Source: Schistocephalus solidus (Eukaryota; Platyhelminthes; Cestoda; Diphyllobothriidea; Diphyllobothriidae). Taken from it: a stretch of DNA of 64,000 nt. The first letter of the stretch is position 1; each line of letters opens with the position of its first letter. The notes under the pieces are model-generated. The model did not search any database. It was not told the origin of the DNA and saw only the letters and a program-made list of their open reading frames with translations. The translations under genes were made by a program, and so were the position numbers. The stretch lies in NCBI GenBank assembly GCA_017591395.1, contig WEDG01002857.1, positions 1 to 64,000 on the forward strand. The letters run 5' to 3'. This document shows, piece by piece, positions 60,181-63,777 of the stretch.

Positions 60181-62872
60181 CAGAATGCATGACCAACAAA
60201 GACAAGAAAGACAGGAATGGCCATTTCAAGGCTTATTAGCTCTCGTCAGCCCAAATACCCAACCCCAGGCGCTGCGGCGCCCGGGGCTCGAACTTGCGAT
60301 CTGTTGATTAGAAGCTCGTTGTCTCACCCGGTTTCGATCAGGAATATTAACTATGATAATTAGGCGTTCACCGGTTGTTTCCGTACAGCTGATCGGTCCT
60401 ATGTCTTACTATTCCCACTTTCAGCTGACATGACATCAATCACTTAGCGAAGTTGTGAGAGAGTTTTGCACAGATCAACTAACTTGGATTTCGATTTCCA
60501 GCCGTATAATTGCGAGGGTGTGCTTGTACTACCGTCTGATTATGGCTAAAAAGACAATTCCAGTTTCTTTAACATTTTCGATAAACACTTCTCGATTATT
60601 GATCGTTAGTCATCGTGTTACCTCTTGTGCGACCAGAAATGACCCTTTCAGTTCTACGATAGGAATAGGTTTAAATACAAGTCTAACAGGAAGTTAACTA
60701 TATTTCCGTTCACAACCAACAAAACGAAGGCTCCTGGATCAATCATTAGAGCACTTAAATCGCAGGCTGGTCTAGGGGAGTTGGAATGGCTGGCTGCTTA
60801 CAACCATGTGATCGGAAATGGAAATGTTGAACCAAATAAATATTTTCTGATTGTACCACTTACTAACGGTCCACTGAGTCCCGGTATCTGCAAAAAGGTA
60901 GGCAGACTCTTGGAGAACCGCCATTTGAACTGACTCTGACCCTGTGTCAGATCGGGAATGGCGGGGGATCCAATGCTTGCCTCAACCGTCATTCGCAGAT
61001 CGACTAGCGGTCCACCCGGCAGATACTGATTATCTGTTGAAACGAGTTCGAGACGATGTTCTGGACCGGGTACGGATCGGTATCCCGTTAGCTGGGTACA
61101 ACGGGCGGGCGCATCATTGGGGAAACAGAAACAAGCGTAGCACCCGAATGGATATTCAGCGTTCAGACCGAATGAGCCCGGACGACAGCGGTCACATTTA
61201 TCACCCTAAATTGCAAAATAGAATGGAGGTTTATTTTCGAAAGGGCTGAAAAGGCCGAGGATTGAGCGGCCGCACCCACCTCAACATTGGCTTTACAGAC
61301 ACAGGCGCCGGTCTCCGGATCGCATAGTGCGGCATCCGAATGACTGACATTACGGATACTGCCAGCAGCGTCACACATGCATGGGCGGCAATTTGGATAT
61401 CCAAAGAAGCCGACTTGGCACCGATCACAGGCACGTCCATAAAAGCCGGCCTTGCAGGCGCACTGACCAGTGATCACATCGCAGCCTTTAGATGCATCCA
61501 GTGATCCAACTGCCGAACAATTACAGTCCTAAAATGATTTAAGCAGGAAGAACTTCAGAGATTTTTTGGGCTCAAGGAAGTGAAAGCTTTGAATGTGGCG
61601 ATGAAAGAGAGCTTACCTTGCAACCATTGACTGGATTAAAGTCGTAGGAGTTAGGGGAACAGCGGTCGCACATATCCCCCTCGGTGTTCTTTGGACAAAT
61701 GCATTTTCCGGTGACCTGATCGCATATCAGTCCATAAGGACAGTTTGGACAACCTAAAAGAAATTAAAGATGAAGAAACCTCTGGCGTCTGCTAGTAGCT
61801 CAACTATGCGATTTATCAGATTTTGAGATCCGCACAACTTACGTTGACAACCCGTTGCCGACGCGCCGAAAAAGCCACGCTCGCATTGGTCACACTTTCG
61901 ACCAGTCACATAAGGTGCACACCTACACTGGCCGGTATACATGTCACATTTACTTTCGGAACCCAGCGTGCCGGCGCCGCAGTTGCATGGCACGCAGTAG
62001 GGTTCACTTCCATTCCAGTAGTAACCGGGCTGCAATATAATATTTTGCACATTAATGTGGCTACTGATATCATATTAGTAGTCTCGTAATGTATATGTTA
62101 TGTCCTACTGAGAAGAACGCTACTTACAAGACATCGATCACACTTCAATCCAGTCACGTTTTCGCCGCACTTGCATTGTCCCGTTTGTGGATGGCAGGTG
62201 GTTTCCAGAGCACGATTACTGCATTGGCATTCTGAAATTCGGAAAATTACTCTACTGACATGTCTAGTTTCATAATAGAAAGGATATTACCTTTAATGGT
62301 TGGGAAGACAACAGACTACGAATTGTCAATGTGATTTTTAAATTAAATGGCCAGTTAAGCCTATAAACTGGCAATCAATTCAAATATTCCAGAGGGAGGC
62401 TTGCTTTTTAACTTTCCCTCTGGTAAGCTTTCAGAAAAAGTCGAATGCACTATCTTAAGTCATTCAAAGATTAATAAAATTATAACGAGTCTAGCACCCA
62501 TTGTGCCAACCACAAATAAATGGGACAGGCCTAAAACACAGCCTAGTTCCAAATAATTTTCAAAGCGTAACTCACCTTGGCAGCCATTTGATCCGAGATT
62601 GTAGTAGCCATCCAAGCAACGATCACATTCAAGAGTTCCGCCGACTCCAGGTTTGCAGACACACTGGCCGGTTACGGGGTCACATGTGGCAACCGCTTGT
62701 GGAACGGAGCCCAGGGGGTCACATACGCAGAAAGGACAGCCTTCCTGTACGTTGCCGCGCCCTACGACGCAACGATCGCAACGCTGCCCCTCGTAGAACA
62801 GATTGCAGGCGCAACGACCAGTTTCTTTGTCACATGTCGGTGAGCGACTTCCCTTCGGGTAGCATCCACAAG
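16322..62872 (-). CDS. Laminin subunit alpha, 5'-incomplete, 32 exons visible
   Basis: Secreted basement-membrane glycoprotein. Laminin alpha chains pair with beta and gamma chains through a coiled coil and bind cell receptors through C-terminal LamG modules. The joined exons encode about 2,566 residues: LE repeats (about 1-345), L4 domain (about 360-615), a Cys-free insert (618-660), LE repeats (661-825), coiled coil (about 826-1370), and five LamG modules (about 1370-2566) ending in TGA. Only alpha chains combine L4, coiled coil and five LamG, so beta and gamma are excluded. Every junction is GT-AG and all phases agree. The N-terminal LamNT domain and first LE repeats are outside the window. 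I cannot say which vertebrate alpha class it corresponds to. An in-frame TAA at 35819-35821 is the only break seen. Confidence 0.93.
16588..16801 (-). CDS. Laminin alpha exon 31: LamG5
   Basis: Residues 2442-2512. VTASVSFPVSDFEPTAWHFA matches the strand before 'WH..ev', and MGAVMTVKKQGEYDF follows. Acceptor catgtag, donor gtaactgc; it leaves one base (G). Confidence 0.92.
16905..17320 (-). mobile_element. Two partial SINE tails
   Basis: 'tttctggcttattagccgtc' near 16950 and 'aggagactggaatggccatt' near 17260 are the 3' body of the tRNA-derived SINE. They lie in intron 30, and the heads are lost. Confidence 0.5.
17835..17945 (-). mobile_element. SINE copy in intron 30
   Basis: Body 'ctgaaatggccgtttcttg' followed by a degenerate B-box ('gctcgaacccacgagc') and head remnants, minus orientation. 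Confidence 0.55.
18301..18458 (-). CDS. Laminin alpha exon 30: LamG5 start
   Basis: Residues 2389-2441. LRWRLSFEVLYNPGEVSEVS, then LFVLVFRSP and ARLWIHLKRRK, gives the first LamG5 strands. Acceptor cttccag, donor gtaaaact. Phases 1 in and 0 out fit both neighbours exactly, which is the main support for this rather divergent exon. Confidence 0.87.
18645..18995 (+). repeat. 450-bp dispersed repeat copy in intron 29
   Basis: Starts 'gggccacgtgatagatgcgt', ends 'gaattcgacggtcgaac'. It faces the inverted copy at 19215-19640 across 220 bp, so the intron can form a large hairpin. Confidence 0.75.
19215..19745 (-). repeat. 450-bp dispersed repeat, inverted copy plus extra terminus
   Basis: Reverse-complement of the family from 19270 to 19640. 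A second partial terminus ('cgacagttcgaccgtcgtag' at 19663) abuts it as a tandem fragment. Intron 29 of the laminin gene. Confidence 0.72.
20020..20206 (-). CDS. Laminin alpha exon 29: LamG4 end
   Basis: Residues 2327-2388. VPLVGLFGCVDELNLVGHNF is the 'f.GCidel.lng' strand, and CPQC supplies its Cys partner. The acceptor tttcctctaag was chosen because it has a pyrimidine tract and the right phase, giving a 90-nt intron 28; cacag and gcaag upstream give the wrong frame. Donor gtaagcct; it leaves one base (T). Confidence 0.88.
20297..20419 (-). CDS. Laminin alpha exon 28: LamG4
   Basis: Residues 2286-2326, 41 codons. EIWIEGEHRWGLPVVAFIGG followed by LPS is the '.l.iGGlp' motif of LamG. Acceptor ttctccag, donor gttagttt; phase 0 to 0. 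Confidence 0.9.
20673..21245. repeat. Tandem repeat, 192 bp x 3
   Basis: Three almost identical head-to-tail units starting 'catcagacatacaatcatcc' at about 20673, 20865 and 21057. They differ by only a few bases, so the expansion looks recent. They lie in intron 27 between LamG4 exons. Confidence 0.95.
21441..21771 (-). CDS. Laminin alpha exon 27: LamG4
   Basis: Residues 2175-2285. VAFRLSIGFRIQTSPYSV is a classic LamG strand (isl.fRT). LLATFNYGFKLGSLHLLVSA and SAWHRLEIIP (the 'd..WHrv.v' strand) follow. Acceptor tttatag, donor gtatgatt; ends in phase 0. Confidence 0.92.
22448..22473. repeat. (AAT)n microsatellite
   Basis: Short run of AAT/ATA units in intron 26. Confidence 0.9.
22505..22599 (-). 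CDS. Laminin alpha exon 26: LamG4 N-terminal strand (short)
   Basis: Residues 2144-2174, 95 nt. NCLGDHQNTAWFDRTESSFW then EITNVKEVLQH supplies the first strand of LamG4. It was found because exons 25 and 27 are out of phase without it. Acceptor gctatag, donor gtaaggga; it leaves AC, which exon 27 completes. Confidence 0.85.
22600..24372. other. Intron 25, no element recognised
   Basis: No shared repeat and no domain. The open frame on the minus strand at 23579-23815 matches nothing I know. Confidence 0.4.
24373..24724 (-). CDS. Laminin alpha exon 25: LamG3 end and LamG3-4 hinge
   Basis: Residues 2026-2143. VDFQRDMVTTARRQSG and GGCGAQLRPRF end LamG3. The rest (PSPPSGRRVRSIFELCDEVL, NITRQWPALIHSLL) fits the linker that separates LamG1-3 from LamG4-5 in alpha chains. 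An RRVR tetrabasic site occurs in this linker; in vertebrates the region can be proteolysed, but I only infer that here. Acceptor atacag, donor gtaagcca. Confidence 0.88.
25148..25240 (-). mobile_element. Partial SINE copy
   Basis: 'aagggagaatggaatatccg' then 'aatagccgtcatcagccagtc', the body of the SINE, minus strand, intron 24. Confidence 0.5.
25345..25500 (+). mobile_element. tRNA-derived SINE copy with clear B-box
   Basis: Head 'caatgcctagggcgttggac' and B-box GTGGGTTCGAAC, then the shared 'cccctggggttgtgtatg' and 'gactgaagac' body. No acceptor stem pairing or CCA-ready 3' end, so it is not a functional tRNA. Confidence 0.7.
25800..27550 (+). other. AT-rich intronic stretch with exon-like open frames
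   Basis: At 25860-26051 an open frame (GPKPTFLDIQEGSYVVESYA) is bounded by cacttcag and by CAG|gtaagaga, like an internal exon on the plus strand. Further open frames follow (26493-26726, 26764-26952). I recognise no family. It could be a decayed element or a nested gene, or chance. Confidence 0.25.
27950..29400 (+). mobile_element. RTE-like non-LTR retrotransposon, RT to C-terminus, inactive
   Basis: The plus strand encodes GSGILVPIHKKGDEKRCEN and DSVLGVVVRTK in shifted frames. Then CLFDFAAPFDSVHRESLWRI and IRSGFRQGCILSPIL (RT palm and fingers, 28284-28529), AKSVDLSINPGKTKMFSNC (28680-28735) and WKDWIEPSRSAAADRHA-like ends (29290-29350). Many frameshifts and stops. The YADD box is degraded (LNYAYC). 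It lies in intron 24, antisense to laminin. Confidence 0.8.
29605..29660 (-). mobile_element. PLE-type 3' tail remnant
   Basis: Minus strand 'gaatccaaaacgtcaggtga' then AATAAA: the terminal block common to the PLE copies, without a CTGATGA box. Confidence 0.45.
29725..29800 (+). mobile_element. SINE 3' body fragment
   Basis: 'ttgatgacggctaataagcc' to 'gtctttgtcgg', headless. Confidence 0.55.
30118..30246. ncRNA. Rearranged remnants of the 59.8-kb hammerhead element
   Basis: 30118-30168 is the minus-strand 3' half (GTAAAAC in place of GTGAAAC). 30190-30215 is a plus-strand 5' half ('ggcatatgacgtactgatga'). The halves now point towards each other, so neither can fold as a ribozyme. Confidence 0.5.
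30825..30870 (+). ncRNA. Hammerhead-like PLE tail
   Basis: CTGAAGA (fits CUGANGA), 6-bp helix II GGACTT/GAGTTC with a CATTAA loop, then GAAAGGTCAGAC. The flanking TCT and AGA can form helix I. The single weak point is the helix III pair (G in place of C). AATAAAG follows, as in other PLE tails. Confidence 0.5.
31283..31447 (-). CDS. Laminin alpha exon 24: LamG3
   Basis: Residues 1971-2025. LTVLFDQRPVQTWPL and RALQVLVGPQSN (the '.lylG' strand) lead into HEVSISNLVVGK. The donor gtaggttc after 31283 was chosen over upstream gtggta and gtagga because only it leaves CG, which joins exon 25 in the right frame to give NLVVGKRRVDFQR. Confidence 0.87.
31534..31763 (-). CDS. Laminin alpha exon 23: LamG3 middle
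   Basis: Residues 1895-1970. AGPLWLRVWLTSDLRVSIAV matches a 'lwl.l.l....v.v' LamG strand pair. It is followed by an insertion-like loop (NNLAALKAREASVFDQPLYT) and TEAVLTLHFGN. Acceptor tttttgag, donor gtgtgtgt; it leaves two bases. Confidence 0.88.
32411..32584 (-). CDS. Laminin alpha exon 22: LamG3 start
   Basis: Residues 1837-1894. YCLTLTPTPELASFELDP, then IPEISMTIRFRPVGNDDIDL, gives the first strands of a third LamG module. Acceptor gctttag, donor gtaagttg; 174 nt, phase 0 to 0. Confidence 0.88.
32668..32833 (-). CDS. Laminin alpha exon 21: LamG2 end
   Basis: Residues 1781-1836. TTGFRGRIGLRAAEPL aligns with the 'gFrGCi..lrl' strand, but the usual Cys is Arg, so this module has lost its disulfide partner. 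The remainder (SDIWQPDEALQI) is linker. Acceptor tctgcag, donor gtaggtct; ends in phase 0. Confidence 0.88.
33153..33266. repeat. 114-bp hairpin with a tRNA B-box-like centre
   Basis: Arms 'gacccacttaagaaaaactc' and, reverse-complemented, 'gacccactcgtgaaaaactc', both continuing 'ggc.acctcggtg'. The loop contains GTGGGTTCGAATCCCACC on the minus strand, which fits a Pol III B-box. Intron 20. Confidence 0.7.
34015..34193 (-). CDS. Laminin alpha exon 20: LamG2
   Basis: Residues 1722-1780. It contains DTYWKLDKPLAED and DNMVIFLGGLPPGHF, the 'l.lGGlp' motif of LamG. Acceptor accttcag, donor gtgcgtct; it leaves two bases (CG) that complete an Arg codon with exon 21. Confidence 0.9.
34425..34570 (+). 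repeat. 450-bp repeat family, 3' part
   Basis: 'gggcgcagatgggggtggga' through 'aaatcgacggttgaa', in intron 19. Confidence 0.7.
34571..35749. other. Intron 19, remainder without recognisable feature
   Basis: No domain. Open frames on both strands are short and unlike any family known to me. Confidence 0.4.
35750..35842 (-). CDS. Laminin alpha exon 19: LamG2 strand with an in-frame TAA
   Basis: Residues 1691-1721 if the acceptor is tatagag. The frame reads DDSGGEW, then TAA (35819-35821), then LLSLGAYLVEGGAITLKIQD, a clear LamG strand pair like the one in exon 16. The donor gttaattc and phase 0 fit exon 20. Without a stop, a 31-codon exon fits perfectly. An alternative acceptor (cgtcgag, after 35789) avoids the stop but deletes the conserved strand. 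I cannot decide between a real nonsense allele, a sequence error and a mis-set exon start. Confidence 0.6.
35989..36031. repeat. (TA)n array in intron 18
   Basis: About 43 bp of TA, between LamG2 exons. Confidence 0.95.
36289..36571 (-). CDS. Laminin alpha exon 18: LamG2 N-terminal part
   Basis: Residues 1596-1690. After a linker (FRPLVRDGYVWQRESPL) it contains SYVRISGLSEIPACDVPL and a 'DADGMVLTFYDHAK' strand, equivalent to 'dG.llf' in LamG modules. Acceptor gttcag, donor gtaatg; ends in phase 0. The next exon contains the TAA discussed under findings. Confidence 0.9.
36654..37033 (-). CDS. Laminin alpha exon 17: LamG1 C-terminal part
   Basis: Residues 1470-1595. It contains DNLLELRVGGPASEDMG (the 'l.vGG.p' strand of LamG) and MGNSLGCLFNLRLSGHTIGF (the 'GClxnlrlsG' strand), then CAPKGKELC, closing LamG1. 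Acceptor tttcag, donor gtaagtac; it leaves two bases. Confidence 0.92.
37034..38484. other. Intron 16, no element recognised
   Basis: AT-rich. The plus-strand open frame at 38098-38403 has no recognisable family and no splice context I can defend. Confidence 0.4.
38485..38957 (-). CDS. Laminin alpha exon 16: end of coiled coil and start of LamG1
   Basis: Residues 1312-1469. The helix ends around EELEAKLALPRQLAAYARS. Then DLEFWYTATLE, RTNAVLMVGRRA and FAVTIEVDGTLRFSW show the strand pattern of LamG (exposed-surface strand, 'lL.vg', '..l.l.dG.l.f'). Acceptor atttcag, donor gtatgttg; ends in phase 0. Confidence 0.9.
39045..39870. repeat. Diverged tandem repeat, about 287 bp x 3
   Basis: Units share 'tttttcggttccat' (39080, 39366, about 39653), 'acagatcagtatatttga' and 'taggtaata.' in the same order. 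They are far more diverged than the 192-bp array, so older. Intron 15. Confidence 0.8.
40640..41600 (+). mobile_element. CR1/jockey-like LINE fragment, RT palm to C-terminus
   Basis: FANDVKL (40753-40773) occupies the position of the catalytic FADD box. TFVRPHLEYGIQAWPWLAKD (41140-41200), RNLVPLCNRQQRGERF and VEHWNELSQSFVEAMF (to about 41550) follow, in the order usual for the RT C-terminus of these LINEs. Several stops. Intron 15. Confidence 0.75.
41873..42031 (-). CDS. Laminin alpha exon 15: coiled coil
   Basis: Residues 1259-1311, continuing the helix (TIAEETLRDRQQLTDMEQQV, AVEKRYNEFEGTANLA). Acceptor ttttgcag, donor gtaagttt; phases 1 in and 1 out match both neighbours. LINE debris lies on both sides. 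Confidence 0.9.
42655..42725 (+). mobile_element. LINE 3' end with (TTGAC)n tail
   Basis: 'gggagttcaaaggcgtttgc' and 'cccttaataaacttgacttgact'-type tail made of TTGAC units. It matches the tail at 43745-43812 in opposite orientation. It cannot be the end of the 41-kb LINE, because exon 15 lies between them. Confidence 0.65.
43745..43812 (-). mobile_element. LINE 3' end with (CTGAA)n tail
   Basis: Reverse complement reads 'gggagctcaaaggcttcgcc', then 'cccttaataaaactgaactg'. Same family as the 42.7-kb tail but with a CTGAA unit instead of TTGAC. Confidence 0.65.
43907..44128. repeat. 222-bp near-perfect foldback repeat
   Basis: Arms of about 105 bp ('aatgttactcaaaaataggg' ... 'tcgtggtggtac', then its reverse complement to 44128) differ at only a handful of positions. 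The spacer is about 8 bp (ttatggct). Both strands therefore give the same peptide in the frame. MITE-like or snap-back element; intron 14. Confidence 0.92.
44293..44911 (-). CDS. Laminin alpha exon 14: coiled coil
   Basis: Residues 1053-1258. Helical, Cys-free, strongly charged (LNQVRENHTSFRRELDQLRQ; RNLTDEAQNAMRDSQAA). A proline-rich break (FDRIPNSPPPDA) near residue 1125 interrupts the coil. Acceptor ctcattag, donor gtaaattat. The donor is weaker than the others, but the G it leaves joins exactly with exon 15. Two NxT/S sites are present. Confidence 0.9.
45050..45290 (-). ncRNA. Degenerate copy of the 59.8-kb hammerhead element
   Basis: Carries 'gataaa/gacaaacgaacgttgtg', 'gcaacaggcaagacgtgaac' and CTGATGA (minus, about 45240). 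GAAA is changed to GAAG and helix II is uneven. It lies in intron 13 without flanking (TA)n. Confidence 0.5.
45833..46515 (-). CDS. Laminin alpha exon 13: start of coiled coil
   Basis: Residues 825-1052, the largest exon (683 nt). DCRGECTGELL at the start supplies the two Cys that in laminins form interchain disulfides at the N-terminal end of the long arm. The rest is charged, heptad-like helix rich in E, K, R, L and Q (for example EIESEIDRLDLAELANQG), with no Cys apart from CNSS. Acceptor accacag, donor gtaagttc; ends in phase 0. Confidence 0.92.
47048..47185 (-). mobile_element. tRNA-derived SINE copy
   Basis: Full-looking copy: 'acaaagacaaaagagac', 'tggccatttctggcttatta', 'gtcatcagccagtcataccc', then the tRNA-like head ('gaactcttggttagaag'). 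Confidence 0.68.
47245..47327 (+). mobile_element. SINE 3' body, inverted relative to neighbour
   Basis: 'tatggctggctgaggacggt' to 'gtctttgtcggtcatg'. It ends directly at a (TA)n array. Confidence 0.65.
47417..47470 (-). ncRNA. Hammerhead-like motif at the outer PLE 3' end
   Basis: CTGACGA, helix II CGACCTGG/CCAGcGTCG with a GGTA loop, then GAAAATTTAC. CUGANGA and GAA are intact, but helix I pairs only two bases, so activity is doubtful. AATAAAG follows. Confidence 0.4.
48172..50235 (-). mobile_element. Inner PLE (family A) with RT deletion and intact GIY-YIG frame
   Basis: Flanked by short (TA)n (48174-48187 and 50216-50232). RT N-terminal motifs STVVLNKTDYIQKADALL (about 49900) and FYGLPKFYKAGTPLRPIVS (about 49680) are present. 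After VQSSIENPVGT the frame jumps to TTVYMKATSTRQIL, so the catalytic RT core is missing. The GIY-YIG part is one open frame (48329-49255, 308 codons): NVIYRVQGN, NYIGEIGKRLQTRVGEH, DHCADFGHTF, EILGRGSDRVARE. Confidence 0.85.
48225..48268 (-). ncRNA. Hammerhead-like motif at the inner PLE 3' end
   Basis: CCGACGA (U4 changed to C), helix II GAAATC/GATTTT with CCTGTTT-type loop, GAAACGTC and AGG; upstream CCT pairs with AGG as helix I. AATAAA follows 5 nt later. It is one substitution from a canonical core. Confidence 0.5.
50644..50930 (-). CDS. Laminin alpha exon 12: last LE repeats before the coiled coil
   Basis: Residues 729-824. It contains ICQCRPGYAGEVCDRCDTGY and a second repeat (CGCNPSGSRSQRCNMKTGQC, then CDECRPGHVVDGGRC). 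The final Cys leads straight into the cysteines that start the coiled coil in exon 13. Acceptor gtttcag, donor gttagtct; it leaves one base (G). Confidence 0.92.
50931..52247. other. Intron 11, only a SINE fragment
   Basis: A headless SINE body lies at about 51835-51900 (minus; 'gagtggccaattgtgcttta'). I recognise nothing else. Confidence 0.45.
52248..52452 (-). CDS. Laminin alpha exon 11: LE repeats after L4
   Basis: Residues 661-728. CECNGKAFKCDRITGACLDC and NTAGRNCEVCVEGYTGDP give a canonical LE repeat whose beginning lies before the exon 10 insert. It ends CVKCRCPTDAT, opening the next repeat. Acceptor tacctag, donor gtaagtga; it leaves two bases (GA). Confidence 0.92.
53100..53900. repeat. 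Tandem repeat, 368 bp x 2.2
   Basis: 'tattcctgtttgaataaata' starts units at about 53111, 53480 and 53848. Copies 1 and 2 are nearly identical. Diverged single copies of the unit occur at 58560-58790 and about 60020-60120. Intron 10; no coding. Confidence 0.93.
54183..54680. repeat. Tandem repeat, 205 bp x 2.4
   Basis: Units start with 'cctggcatactctcccacca' at 54183 (variant), 54388 and 54593. It lies 280 bp after the 368-bp array in the same intron but is unrelated in sequence, except for the SINE-like 'gaggcattggcctcc'. Confidence 0.93.
55139..55268 (-). CDS. Laminin alpha exon 10: Cys-free insert in a split LE
   Basis: Residues 618-660, 43 codons with no Cys, rich in Asp, Gly and Pro (PPIVVLPQPGHVGDYYDD) and with one NGT site. 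It sits where other laminins continue the LE loop with a Cys-containing 'CapGyyR...C..C' segment. Reading frame and both splice sites (acceptor atttag, donor gtaagtag) fit the neighbours, so I keep it as coding. Its function is unknown. Confidence 0.75.
55344..55458 (-). CDS. Laminin alpha exon 9: L4 end and first Cys of next LE
   Basis: Residues 579-617. It closes the L4 domain and gives IETCTCPPAHEGDHCE, equivalent to the 'CxCPpGYxGxsCe' segment that always follows L4 in laminins. Acceptor cttacag, donor gtgagtcc; ends in phase 0. Confidence 0.88.
55459..56548. other. Intron 8, (TA)n only
   Basis: (TA)n at 55531-55572. The rest shows no recognisable element. Confidence 0.45.
56549..56760 (-). 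CDS. Laminin alpha exon 8: L4 domain, C-terminal half
   Basis: Residues 509-578. YYPIWMKESDWVL followed by PTRAALMLALTNVTSFSVR reproduces the L4 signature, in which a Trp-containing strand precedes 'ptreelm.vLanl..llIRa.y'. NVT is a possible glycosylation site. Acceptor gaaccag, donor gtaagttc. It leaves two bases (AG) for exon 9. Confidence 0.88.
57516..57725 (-). CDS. Laminin alpha exon 7: L4 domain, middle
   Basis: Residues 439-508, starting TRSYGSILVELHADC. The SYG..L..EL pattern matches the sYGgyLsyel strand of L4 domains. The segment ends in RMIALNGQLEFEYQPV. Two Cys lie within CLPSGKC. Acceptor ctttcag, donor gttagtc; phase 0 to 0. Neighbouring introns are more than 700 bp and repeat-rich. 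Confidence 0.86.
58500..58795. repeat. Diverged single copy of the 368-bp tandem unit
   Basis: 'gtgtgcacctattcctgttt', 'acaggtggcgaggcactgat', 'gcatgtttgtgtttccag' and 'gagtggctgaatgaaggc' in the same order as 53.1-53.7 kb. Intron 6. Confidence 0.75.
59000..59720 (-). mobile_element. Tandem PLE (family B) terminal segments, about 360 bp x 2
   Basis: Two direct copies (about 59036-59391 and 59392-59720) of a unit running from 'tagtactacttgtttgtaga' to 'tatgtcggaagtacggtata'. The 5' part encodes NIWVEDNQPLWNNHVMPIL on the minus strand, as in the outer PLE at 48.05 kb. The 3' part matches 50.24-50.40 kb. The array ends in (TA)n at 59722. Confidence 0.8.
59779..59850 (-). ncRNA. Hammerhead ribozyme candidate, nearly complete
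   Basis: Minus strand: helix I 5' strand GGCATATGATGTA, CTGATGA, helix II CGGT-AATG-ACCG, GAAA, helix III ACA-GC-TGT, C (cleavage site), helix I 3' strand TACGTCTTGCC. Helix I pairs 6 bp, then an internal loop, then 4-5 bp. All core residues fit CUGANGA, GAA and UH. The U·U at the base of helix II is the only atypical point. It is of the short-helix-III type known from Penelope-like elements. Confidence 0.72.
59863..59982. repeat. Perfect 46-bp inverted repeat next to the ribozyme
   Basis: 'agccaaacaagtgcgtaaca' ... 'ggatctcactcga' (59863-59911) and its exact reverse complement (59935-59981) flank 'tcccatttgttcgcccgc'. It is bounded on the right by (TA)n. Looks like a snap-back end of the element containing the ribozyme. 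Confidence 0.9.
59982..60178. repeat. Two (TA)n arrays
   Basis: (TA)n at 59982-60021 and 60124-60178 enclosing a 100-bp fragment of the 368-bp tandem unit in inverse orientation. Confidence 0.9.
60180..60335 (-). mobile_element. tRNA-derived SINE copy
   Basis: 'gaccaacaaagacaagaaag', 'aggaatggccatttcaaggc', then 'ggggctcgaacttgcgatct' as the B-box region. It abuts a (TA)n array, like the copy at 47.25 kb. Intron 6. Confidence 0.68.
60864..61205 (-). CDS. Laminin alpha exon 6: end of LE array and start of L4 domain
   Basis: Residues 325-438. It opens with GDKCDRCRPGSFGLN and a short CFCFPNDAPARC segment closing the LE array. It then runs into a Cys-free stretch (RSVPGPEHRLELVS, FKWRFSKSLPTFLQIPG) that fits the start of a laminin IV (L4) domain. 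The assignment to L4 rests on position plus the more obvious L4 features in exons 7-9. Acceptor atttag, donor gtaagtgg; 342 nt, phase 0 to 0. Confidence 0.88.
61280..61528 (-). CDS. Laminin alpha exon 5: two LE repeats
   Basis: Residues 242-324, beginning DCNCSAVGSLD and ending CVCKANVE. It holds one full LE repeat (CDVITGQCACKAGFYGRACD) and most of another (CMCDAAGSIRNVSH, CDPETGACVC). NVS is a possible glycosylation site. Acceptor catttag, donor gtgggtgc. Length 249, phase 0 to 0. Confidence 0.92.
61617..61753 (-). CDS. Laminin alpha exon 4: LE repeat
   Basis: Residues 196-241 (CPNCPYGLICDQVTGKCIC, then MCDRCSPNSYDF). The first Cys spacing is shorter than in a canonical LE repeat, while the CDQVTGKC core is intact. 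Acceptor ttttag, donor gtaagctc. Ends in phase 0. Confidence 0.88.
61843..62029 (-). CDS. Laminin alpha exon 3: LE repeat
   Basis: Residues 134-195. It finishes one LE repeat (PGYYWNGSEPYC) and carries the next (CNCGAGTLGSESKCD, CDQCERGFFG). NGS is a possible glycosylation site. Acceptor attgcag, donor gtaagttg. It leaves one base (C) for exon 4. Confidence 0.9.
62128..62231 (-). CDS. Laminin alpha exon 2: LE repeat
   Basis: Residues 99-133, one LE repeat body (ECQCSNRAL, CHPQTGQCKCGENVTG, CDRCL). NVTG is a potential N-glycosylation site. Acceptor atttcag, donor gtaagtagc. The exon completes the codon opened by exon 1 and ends in phase 0. Confidence 0.9.
62576..62872 (-). CDS. Laminin alpha exon 1 of window: LE repeats
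   Basis: Residues 1-98 of the visible chain. It encodes two full LE (laminin EGF-like) repeats and the start of a third, with the typical CDxxTGxCxC and CDRC spacing (CDKETGRCAC, CDPVTGQCVC, CDRCLDGYYN). The acceptor is tttgcag at 62873-62874 and the donor gtgagt follows 62576. It enters in phase 1 (needs one base from an upstream exon outside the window) and leaves one base (G) for exon 2. Confidence 0.92.
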
Positions 62873-63777
62873 CTGCAAAGATCAGTTTGCACACACATAA
62901 TCTCATGACTTTCACAAGCGGCCCATGCTGCGTTCCCCAATCTCTTACAGCAGTAATGAAACGATCGTTCTTATAAATAAGGCATAGTATTGCTTAGAAA
63001 TAAATATAAAATTGTTTAGAAATATCAACTATTTTAGAAAATCAGACAATTACTAAAACTGAAATTCTTTAGGCGAGTAAACTGAGGGTTTGAATGAAAG
63101 GAAAGCCTGTTCATTCAAAAACAGAACAAGTAGACTTGCATTAGAAGATTGGAGTTTGCGAATAAATATTCTCTACCAAAAATTTTACTTTATAGGATAG
63201 TTTTTGAGCATTGATTCCAACACGGTTTTACGAGCATTGACTGTATTTCTACCGTTTTTATATAACTGAAGATGCAGTTGATTAAGATGAACAGATTCTT
63301 CTTTTATTGCGCCGATAGAGACGTCATAGGAATAAATTATTCATAGCCTTATATGTTGAGTTCTTGGGCACTCTTTCTACCGTTTGGGTTAAATTTCTAG
63401 ATCACCCAAACATGAAATCTCATCGCCGATAAAAATGAACATCCGCAACTAAATTAAGTATGTAATATGACTACTATCAATTTAAAAAGTTATGCAATAT
63501 ACCTACCCCTGTAAAAACGCTTTCGTTTAATATTTACCTCGCATATATTTGCAGACATTACCTTTTTTCAAAATTAAGTCAGGTTGCAAATAGCAGAAAT
63601 CACATTCATTCTGATGTTGGAAGTTTTCTAGTTATATTTGTTTATTTGTTGGTTCCCTTTAAGTAGCCACATAACAAGTACGAGATCGCAAAAATTGTGT
63701 ATCTTCTGCCCACATTAGGGTAAACTAGCTCATATAAAAATTATCTGGCCGCATACTTCAAAATTTATCCAAACTTT
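62873..63777. other. Intron upstream of the first visible exon
   Basis: AT-rich; no recognisable element until the repeat at 63.78 kb. Confidence 0.45.

Noticed and set aside
16322..62872. Laminin beta or gamma, perlecan or agrin as alternative identity
   Set aside because: Beta and gamma lack LamG modules. Perlecan and agrin lack the long coiled coil. Only laminin alpha has the order LE, L4, LE, coiled coil, five LamG.
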